A stretch of DNA of 64,000 bases from assembly GCA_027604705.1 (NCBI GenBank), contig JADHYV010000024.1:124001-188000 (forward strand), read 5' to 3'. Position numbers and translations under genes: made by a program. The stretch comes from Allomyces arbusculus. Taxonomy: Eukaryota; Blastocladiomycota; Blastocladiomycetes; Blastocladiales; Blastocladiaceae. Shown here piece by piece: positions 63,554-64,000 of this stretch. Each line of letters starts with the position of its first letter. Position 1 is the stretch's first letter. The notes under the pieces are model-generated. The model made no database searches, was not told the DNA's origin, and saw only the letters and a program-made list of their open reading frames with translations.

Positions 63554-64000
63554 ATGGCTGCCGCCGCTGCCGCCGTCACGGACCCAGTGTACCGCATGGC
63601 CACGGCGCAAATGTCGCGCTACGCGGGCCATCTCGCGTACTATGTGTTGCACCCGGTCGCGTTCTACTACGACCTGGTCGTGCCCGTCATGGACTCGCCC
63701 ATGGAGCACATTGAGCTCTACCTGATCAAGGAGAGCCCATTCGTGCTGTCGATGCACGTGCTTGTCGCGGCCATGATCTTCACGTTCACGACCGGCGTCC
63801 GCTCGGGCAACTATTCGGCTGTGGATCGCATCTGGTACGTTTTCTGGTGCTGGCGAGATCGTGGTGGTGGTGGCGTTGGGCGACCTGATATTTGGGATCC
63901 GACGGAAATGAGACAACGAGCCTTAGTGCTGACATTTTGCACGCCCAGGTCGATTATTCCGGTAGTCTACGCCTGGATCTATGTGTTGCAAGCGAGCCCG
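63554..64000 (+). CDS. DUF1295 / steroid-reductase-like membrane protein, 3' truncated by the window edge
   Basis: Exon 63554-63834, then a second exon from 63949 running off the window, 111 residues visible. It has hydrophobic segments (SPFVLSMHVLVAAMIFTFTT; IIPVVYAWIYVL) and the motif SGNYSAVDRIWSIIPVVYAW, close to the N-terminal signature of DUF1295 proteins (NYSxVDRLWSIxPVxYAW), which relate to 3-oxo-5-alpha-steroid 4-dehydrogenases. The reductase core would lie downstream, outside the window. Substrate unknown. Start chosen at CGCCACCATGG. Confidence 0.75.
   Translation, partial: MAAAAAAVTDPVYRMATAQMSRYAGHLAYYVLHPVAFYYDLVVPVMDSPMEHIELYLIKESPFVLSMHVLVAAMIFTFTTGVRSGNYSAVDRIWYVFWCWRDRGGGGVGRPDIWDPTEMRQRALVLTFCTPRSIIPVVYAWIYVLQASP

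Noticed and set aside
1-64000. Search for LTRs, transposase or integrase domains, viral genes and CRISPR arrays
   Set aside because: None of the frames shows such domains, and no long direct or inverted terminal repeats or spaced short repeats were seen by eye.

Overview
The window reads as nuclear DNA of an early-diverging, GC-rich fungus. The genes are dense, on both strands, and cut by short introns (about 50-200 nt, mostly GTACG/GTGCG donors and CAG/TAG acceptors, often with a CTGAC/CTAAC-like branch point). Coding DNA ends codons in G or C. The gene set is fungal (HIS5, PSP1, alternative NADH dehydrogenase, MCM7, RFC, eIF3i, SmD3, RPC25, PAM18, AP-3 beta). It is mixed with genes absent from baker's yeast but kept in animals (OS-9 type lectin, TBC1D24-type TBC-TLDc protein, MAT2B, MPLKIP). 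A zoosporic lineage such as Blastocladiomycota fits, but that is inference; nothing here names the species.

Layout. 1-6.4 kb: 3' part of an OS-9/Yos9 lectin, HIS5, and a five-exon gene whose N-terminus looks like the OB fold of the shelterin subunit TPP1/Tpz1. 6.6-12.7 kb: a mitochondrial-type LEA group 3 protein, an orphan, a CaMK-type kinase without a regulatory tail, and a small mitochondrial orphan with a repeated motif. 13.1-20.4 kb: RFC4, AP-3 beta and a type II NADH dehydrogenase, all on the plus strand. 20.4-22.9 kb: a gene-poor gap with what looks like the relic of a membrane-anchored kinase. 22.9-28.3 kb: TBC1D24-like and PSP1-like genes, head to head. 29.5-42.5 kb: a C2H2 transcription factor, a secreted beta-propeller phytase with EGF modules, and a large disordered orphan. 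42.6-51.7 kb: eIF3i, an MPLKIP-like protein, MCM7, MAT2B and a DUF4743-Nudix hydrolase. 52.5-64 kb: a Vac7/LEA2-like membrane protein, PAM18, a MUN-domain (Munc13-like) protein, RPC25, SmD3 and the start of a DUF1295 membrane enzyme.

Most neighbours form divergent pairs sharing 0.4-0.9 kb promoters and convergent pairs with 0.1-0.4 kb between stops; there are no operons. Functions are mainly housekeeping (replication, translation, splicing, Pol III transcription, mitochondrial import, vesicle traffic) with a few environment-facing genes (phytase, LEA protein, alternative NADH dehydrogenase). I saw no transposon, viral copy, CRISPR array, rRNA or convincing tRNA. All exon joins come from reading frame, splice signals and protein family fit by eye; none was tested against transcripts.
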